From assembly GCA_020217035.1 (NCBI GenBank), contig JAIWOG010000061.1:1-10000 (forward strand): 10,000 bases of DNA, read 5' to 3'. This document shows, piece after piece, positions 6,928 to 10,000 of the stretch. Each line of letters opens with the position of its first letter. Position 1 is the first letter of the stretch. This stretch comes from Magnetospirillum sp. (GTDB lineage Bacteria; Pseudomonadota; Alphaproteobacteria; Rhodospirillales; Magnetospirillaceae). A program made the translations under genes and the position numbers. The notes beneath the pieces were generated by a model. It made no database searches, was not told the origin of the DNA, and worked only from the letters and a program-made list of their open reading frames with translations.

Positions 6928-7591
6928 GCAGATCCTTCAGCCGGTTGGCTTGCGGGTTGTCCAGGCGACGGGCGATGACGATGTCTTCCGGCACCGGGTT
7001 GCCGCCGTAATAGGCGGCGTTCCACGAATGGCGGGGCAAGATGCCTGACCCTTCCAGCGAGGCGCCGCCATAGGCGCCCACCGCCTTGTTGAAGGCGAAG
7101 ATGTCGGCGCCCACGTTGCTGGTGGTGGCGGCCTCGGCCCCGGCTCCCACATGGGCGACGGCGATGCCGGCGTCGGCCCCGGCCTTGAAGCGGTTATCCA
7201 TCACGGCGCGCAAGCCGGCATCGGTCATGATGACGAAGATGCTTTCGGCGTCCTGGACGCCAATCTGCAATCCCACCGAGCCGGACGCCACCGAATAGAA
7301 GGCCGGTCCCGACCATTGGCCCGCCGCATCGCGGGTCAACAGCACCCCGGTACCATATTCCGCCCCCAAAATGAAACCGCCCTTGACCAGGTCGGGCACC
7401 ACCAGCACGGCGCGGGCCTGGGCCAGCTTGGCTTCCAGGTCGCGTTGCAGGCTGGCGTCGCGGCGCAGGCGTTCGACGGTGGTTGCCGCCTTGTTGACCA
7501 GCAGGGTCTGGTCGGTGACCACCTCGGCCCGGGCCGCGACGGCCCAGCCCACGATCACCGTCAAAACCAGGGCGAAAAGACGTGACGTCAT
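6917..7591 (-). CDS. Secreted SYLF-domain (Ysc84-like lipid-binding) protein
   Basis: A 224-residue protein with an N-terminal signal peptide (hydrophobic residues 5-20, probable cleavage after the AxA-type site ARA at 20-22), so probably periplasmic or outer-membrane associated. The mature part resembles the SYLF/Ysc84 family, seen as [22 protein letters not shown] (from 61), [20 protein letters not shown] (94-113), then VGADIFAF and [16 protein letters not shown] (169-184), which contains the [10 protein letters not shown] signature. Family members bind phosphoinositides or membranes in eukaryotes; bacterial roles are poorly known. The ATG at 7591 is chosen over a longer frame from 7639 because of a GGAGG site 7 bases upstream and because it places the signal peptide at the N-terminus. 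It lies 64 bases after cobO, and its last 11 bases overlap cobQ. No link to B12 chemistry is visible. Confidence 0.88.
   Translation of the reverse strand: MTSRLFALVLTVIVGWAVAARAEVVTDQTLLVNKAATTVERLRRDASLQRDLEAKLAQARAVLVVPDLVKGGFILGAEYGTGVLLTRDAAGQWSGPAFYSVASGSVGLQIGVQDAESIFVIMTDAGLRAVMDNRFKAGADAGIAVAHVGAGAEAATTSNVGADIFAFNKAVGAYGGASLEGSGILPRHSWNAAYYGGNPVPEDIVIARRLDNPQANRLKDLLAR
6933..6938 (-). promoter_or_regulatory. Ribosome binding site supporting the TTG start of cobQ
   Basis: GAAGGA on the minus strand ends 5 bases before the TTG at 6927. It lies inside the coding end of the SYLF gene, so ribosomes finishing that gene are well placed to start cobQ. Confidence 0.6.
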
Positions 7592-7598
7592 GGCAAGA

Positions 7599-7603
7599 CC
7601 TCC
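7599..7603 (-). promoter_or_regulatory. Ribosome binding site of the SYLF-protein gene
   Basis: GGAGG on the minus strand, 7 bases before the ATG at 7591. It decides against the 16-codon longer reading from 7639. Confidence 0.75.
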
Positions 7604-7655
7604 GGATCGGGACCCATCCCTCTGAACGGCTTGCACCATGCGGGTTAGAAAAGGG

Positions 7656-8264
7656 TTAATATTCGACCCCCGGCTGGGCCTTGATCCCCGAACGGAAGGG
7701 GTGTTTGACCAGGGTCATCTCGGTCACCAGGTCGGCGGCCTCGATCAGGGGCGGCAGCGCGTTGCGCCCGGTCATCACCACGTGCTGGCCCTCGGGGCGG
7801 GTGGCAACGGCATCCAGAACCATGTCCAGCGACAGGTAGTCGTAACGCAGGGCCACGTTGATCTCGTCCAGGATGACCATGCGGATGCTGTCGTCGGCCA
7901 GCATCTCGGCCGCCACCTCCCAGGCGCGGGCGGCGGCGGCGATGTCGCGCTCGCGGTCCTGGGTCTCCCAGGTGAAGCCCTCGCCCATGGCCTTGAAGGT
8001 GACCAGATCAGGAAAGCCCTCCAGCACCCGGCGCTCGGCGGTGTCCCAAGCGCCTTTGATGAACTGGACGATACCCACCTTGAAGCCGTGGCCGACGCAA
8101 CGGATGGCCATGCCGAAAGCGGCGCTGGATTTGCCCTTGCCGGGGCCGGTATGGACGATCAGCAGCCCCTTTTCACCCTGCTTCTTGGCCATCAGCTTGT
8201 CGCGGCTGGCCTTTTTCTTGGCCATCTTTTCCTTGTGGCGCTGGCCCTGATCTTCCTCGGTCAT
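7656..8264 (-). CDS. cobO: Cob(I)yrinic acid a,c-diamide adenosyltransferase CobO/BtuR
   Basis: Transfers the 5'-deoxyadenosyl group of ATP to the cobalt of cob(I)yrinic acid a,c-diamide (or salvaged corrinoids) in the cytoplasm. The 202-residue product has the CobO/BtuR/CobA P-loop HTGPGKGKSSAAFG (38-51), RCVGHGFKVGIVQFIKG (55-71), a Walker-B-like VILDEIN (130-136), and the C-terminal GRNALPPLIEAADLVTEM (166-183) and KHPFRSGIKAQPGVEY end typical of the family. The basic, lysine-rich N-terminus (residues 9-32) matches the extension of alphaproteobacterial CobO. Start at ATG 8264, with AGGA a few bases upstream and 19 bases after the gluQ stop; a longer frame to 8387 would run inside gluQ. It probably shares a transcript with gluQ. 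CobO acts just before CobQ, whose gene lies further along the same strand. Confidence 0.95.
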   Translation of the reverse strand: MTEEDQGQRHKEKMAKKKASRDKLMAKKQGEKGLLIVHTGPGKGKSSAAFGMAIRCVGHGFKVGIVQFIKGAWDTAERRVLEGFPDLVTFKAMGEGFTWETQDRERDIAAAARAWEVAAEMLADDSIRMVILDEINVALRYDYLSLDMVLDAVATRPEGQHVVMTGRNALPPLIEAADLVTEMTLVKHPFRSGIKAQPGVEY

Positions 8265-8283
8265 GGAATCCTGTCCTGAAAGG

Positions 8284-9147
8284 TTATTGCGACAGACTAT
8301 CAAATCCCGCCAGCATCCGCACCTGTCGGGGCGTGTGTCCGGCTTCGCGCAGGGACGCGATGGTGAGCGACCGGTCGCGCTTGGCATAGCGCCGGCCGTT
8401 CTCGTCGGTCAGCAAGCCATGATGGCGGTAATCGGGCACCGGCAAGTCCAACAAAGCCTGCAGCAGCCGATGCACATGGGTGGCCTCGAACAAATCGCGG
8501 CCGCGGGTGACCAGGCTCACGCCTTGCAAGGCGTCATCCCAGGTCACCGCCAGATGATAGCTGGTCGGGGTGTCCTTGCGGGCCAGCACCACGTCGCCGA
8601 ATAATTGCGGCTGGGCGCTTTGCACGCCTTGGTCAAGGTCACGCCAGCTCAGCGGCCCCGCCATGGCCGAAGCCGCCGCCATGTCCAGGCGCAGGGCGAA
8701 GGGCTGGCCCGATTGCATGCGGTCTTGGCGTTCCGTGGCGGAAAGATGCCGGCACAGACCGGGATACAGCACCCCGTCGGGTCCGTGCGGCGCGTGTCCC
8801 GATCGGGCGATTTCCGCCTCGATGTCCTTCCTGGTGCAAAAGCATGGATAGAGCAATCCACGCCGGTCCAGCCGATCCAGAACCGCCCGGTATTCCTCCA
8901 AATGCTGGGATTGACGACGGATCTCGCCATCCCAATCCAGGCCCAGCCAAGCCAGGTCCTGCAAGATGGCGGCGTCGAACTGGGGTCGGCAGCGGCCGGA
9001 GTCGATGTCCTCCAGGCGCAGCAGGAAGCGGCCGCCCGCCACGCGGGCGTGGTGATGGGCGAAAGCCGCCGAATAGGCATGGCCCAAATGCAAAAGCCCG
9101 GTGGGGGAAGGGGCGAAGCGGGTGGTGACCGAAGCGGCTTGGTTCAT
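8284..9147 (-). CDS. gluQ: Glutamyl-Q tRNA(Asp) synthetase (GluQ-RS)
   Basis: A shortened glutamyl-tRNA synthetase paralogue that attaches glutamate to the queuosine at the wobble position of tRNA-Asp. The 287-residue product has the class I start TTRFAPSPTGLLHLGHAYSA (8-27, HIGH-type motif HLGH at 20-23), FLLRLEDID (41-49), a Cys-x-Cys...Tyr...Cys zinc site (C102, C104, Y128, C132), FGDVVLARKD and SYHLAVTWDDALQGVSLVTRG. The KMSKS-like loop is YAKRDRS (254-260). It lacks the anticodon-binding C-terminal half of GltX, and at 287 residues fits GluQ (about 290-310) rather than GltX (about 470). Start at ATG 9147; no strong ribosome site is seen, and ATG 9159 is an in-frame alternative four codons upstream. 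It heads the block gluQ-cobO-SYLF-cobQ and is divergent from the hydrolase. Confidence 0.94.
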   Translation of the reverse strand: MNQAASVTTRFAPSPTGLLHLGHAYSAAFAHHHARVAGGRFLLRLEDIDSGRCRPQFDAAILQDLAWLGLDWDGEIRRQSQHLEEYRAVLDRLDRRGLLYPCFCTRKDIEAEIARSGHAPHGPDGVLYPGLCRHLSATERQDRMQSGQPFALRLDMAAASAMAGPLSWRDLDQGVQSAQPQLFGDVVLARKDTPTSYHLAVTWDDALQGVSLVTRGRDLFEATHVHRLLQALLDLPVPDYRHHGLLTDENGRRYAKRDRSLTIASLREAGHTPRQVRMLAGFDSLSQ

Positions 9148-9167
9148 GGCGCGAACCATACCATAAT
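9139..9167 (+). promoter_or_regulatory. Candidate promoter for the hydrolase gene
   Basis: TTGGTT (9139-9144) and CATAAT (9162-9167) are 17 bases apart on the plus strand, 35 bases before the ATG at 9202. The -10-like box matches well, the -35-like box weakly. It overlaps the 5' end of gluQ, as the divergent space is only 54 bases. Confidence 0.3.
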
Positions 9168-9201
9168 CGCCGTCTTTTCCGCTCCCACCCGCAGGATCAC
9201 C

Positions 9202-9870
9202 ATGGCCGTCATCGACAACATCCACATCGCCCCGCCCGTGTCTGGCGGTCCCGCCCGGCAGATGGTGATCCTGTTGCACGGCGTGGGCGCCAACGGCGCC
9301 GACCTGTTCGGCCTGGTGCCTTACGTGGCGCCCATGTTACCCGACGCGGTTTTCATCTCGCCCGACGCGCCCTTCGCTTATGACATGGCCCCCTTCGGCC
9401 GCCAGTGGTTTTCCCTGCAGGACCGGTCGGGACCGGCGCTGGCGGCCGGCATCCGCGCCACCGCCCCCATCCTGGATTCCTTCATCGATGCCAAGCTGGC
9501 CGAATACGGCCTGGACGACAGCGCCTTGGCGCTGGTCGGCTTTTCCCAAGGCACCATGATGTCGCTGCATGTGGGACCGCGCCGCGCCAAGTCCTGCGCC
9601 GCCATCATCGGCTTTTCCGGCGCCGTGGTGGCGGCCGAGACCTTGGCTGACGAAATCCAGTCCCGCCCCCGGGTGCTGCTGATCCACGGCGATGCCGACC
9701 CGGTGGTCAATCCGGCCAGCCTGGCCGCCGCCGAAGCCGCCCTGGCCGCGGTCGGCATTCCGGTGCTGACGGAAATGCGCCCCGATCTGGAGCATTCCAT
9801 CGACGGTCCCGGCTTGGCCCTGGCGACGGCATTCCTGCGTCAATCCTTCGGCCTGCCCCTTCCACAATAA
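9202..9870 (+). CDS. Alpha/beta hydrolase, phospholipase/carboxylesterase family
   Basis: A 222-residue serine hydrolase of the phospholipase/carboxylesterase (acyl-protein-thioesterase-like) family; the true substrate cannot be read from sequence. The catalytic triad is visible: Ser115 in LVGFSQGTMM, Asp166 in LIHGDADPVV and His198 in DLEHSID. The oxyanion region LLHGVGANGADLFGL (24-38) and the early ISPDAPF (52-58) with WFSL (69-72) are typical of the group. No signal peptide, so probably cytoplasmic. The frame is open far upstream (to 8605), but that extension is antisense to gluQ; the ATG at 9202 has AGGA 5 bases upstream and gives the normal family length. It is divergent from gluQ and followed by an 86-base gap. 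No tie to cobalamin synthesis is evident. Confidence 0.9.
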   Translation: MAVIDNIHIAPPVSGGPARQMVILLHGVGANGADLFGLVPYVAPMLPDAVFISPDAPFAYDMAPFGRQWFSLQDRSGPALAAGIRATAPILDSFIDAKLAEYGLDDSALALVGFSQGTMMSLHVGPRRAKSCAAIIGFSGAVVAAETLADEIQSRPRVLLIHGDADPVVNPASLAAAEAALAAVGIPVLTEMRPDLEHSIDGPGLALATAFLRQSFGLPLPQ

Positions 9871-9946
9871 AATTCTTCCCTGAAACGTCATCGGGACGGG
9901 GATGGATTCGCGGCCTCAAAACCTCTATCTTGTGGCAACGGCCGAT

Positions 9947-9951
9947 GGAGG
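9947..9951 (+). promoter_or_regulatory. Ribosome binding site of the right-edge gene
   Basis: GGAGG ends 5 bases before the TTG at 9957. It overlaps the alternative GTG at 9951, which would be too close to use it, so TTG is the likelier start. Confidence 0.5.
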
Positions 9952-9956
9952 TGCTA

Positions 9957-10000
9957 TTGAGTGTAGACTCAGGCTTTCCCGCCCTGGTGCTGAACGCGGA
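9957..10000 (+). CDS. Start of a gene cut by the window edge, probably HNH-endonuclease family
   Basis: Only 14 codons are present, reading MSVDSGFPALVLNA from a TTG start. The phrase GFPALVLNA resembles, from memory, the N-terminus of a widespread alphaproteobacterial HNH-endonuclease-family protein, whose next residues are typically D/E-Y/F-R-P-L. The catalytic HNH region lies outside the window, so the assignment rests on this short match. A GTG at 9951 is an in-frame alternative start. Confidence 0.45.
   Translation, partial: MSVDSGFPALVLNA

Noticed and set aside
8265..8387. 41-codon N-terminal extension of cobO
   Set aside because: Lies inside the gluQ coding end; ATG 8264 with its ribosome site fits the family better.
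8605..9201. 199-codon upstream extension of the hydrolase
   Set aside because: Antisense to gluQ and without hydrolase motifs; ATG 9202 gives the normal family length.
9148..9279. 44-codon N-terminal extension of gluQ
   Set aside because: Runs into the divergent hydrolase gene and precedes the conserved class I synthetase N-terminus.
9871..9956. Terminator after the hydrolase gene
   Set aside because: Only a 4-base CATC/GATG pairing is visible and no T-run follows, so a rho-independent terminator is not supported.

Overview
This GC-rich window, dense in genes and with alphaproteobacterial-style sequences, is mostly a cobalamin (vitamin B12) biosynthesis cluster. The pathway genes, the CbiX-type chelatase with a histidine tail and the general look of the proteins suggest a Rhodospirillales organism such as a Magnetospirillum or Phaeospirillum relative. 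That is recognition from memory; no database search was run.

Layout. Positions 1-4351 (minus strand) form one tightly packed operon. In transcription order it holds cbiX (sirohydrochlorin cobaltochelatase with a C-terminal His-rich tail), a 504-residue fusion of an uncharacterised N-terminal domain to precorrin-8X methylmutase (cobH/cbiC), cobL (cbiET), and cobI/cbiL, which runs off the left edge. The last three genes are joined by ATGA start/stop overlaps. Divergent from cbiX, cobD/cbiB lies on the plus strand (about 4470-5477), and the 118-base space between them should carry control signals. The 3' end of cobD overlaps the 3' end of cobQ, which is on the minus strand. The second minus-strand block, 9147 down to 5449, reads gluQ (tRNA-Asp modification), cobO (corrinoid adenosyltransferase), a secreted SYLF-domain protein, then cobQ (cobyric acid synthase). 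Divergent from gluQ is an alpha/beta hydrolase of the phospholipase/carboxylesterase family (9202-9870). The right edge holds the first codons of another plus-strand gene, probably an HNH-endonuclease-family protein.

How the genes work together. CbiX inserts cobalt into sirohydrochlorin. CobI/CbiL, CobL/CbiET and CobH/CbiC carry out ring methylations, decarboxylation and methyl migration. CobO adenosylates the corrinoid, CobQ amidates it to adenosylcobyric acid, and CobD attaches the aminopropanol arm at the membrane. Cobalt insertion by CbiX points to the cobalt-early route, although the methyltransferases carry names used in both routes. GluQ, the SYLF protein and the hydrolase have no known role in B12 synthesis.

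The most unusual features are the domain fusion on the methylmutase, the long His tail on CbiX, and the overlap of a SYLF-domain gene with cobQ. No rRNA, tRNA, CRISPR array, insertion sequence or recognisable cobalamin riboswitch was seen. I do not see a wholly new system; this is a fairly complete metabolic locus with some odd gene architecture.
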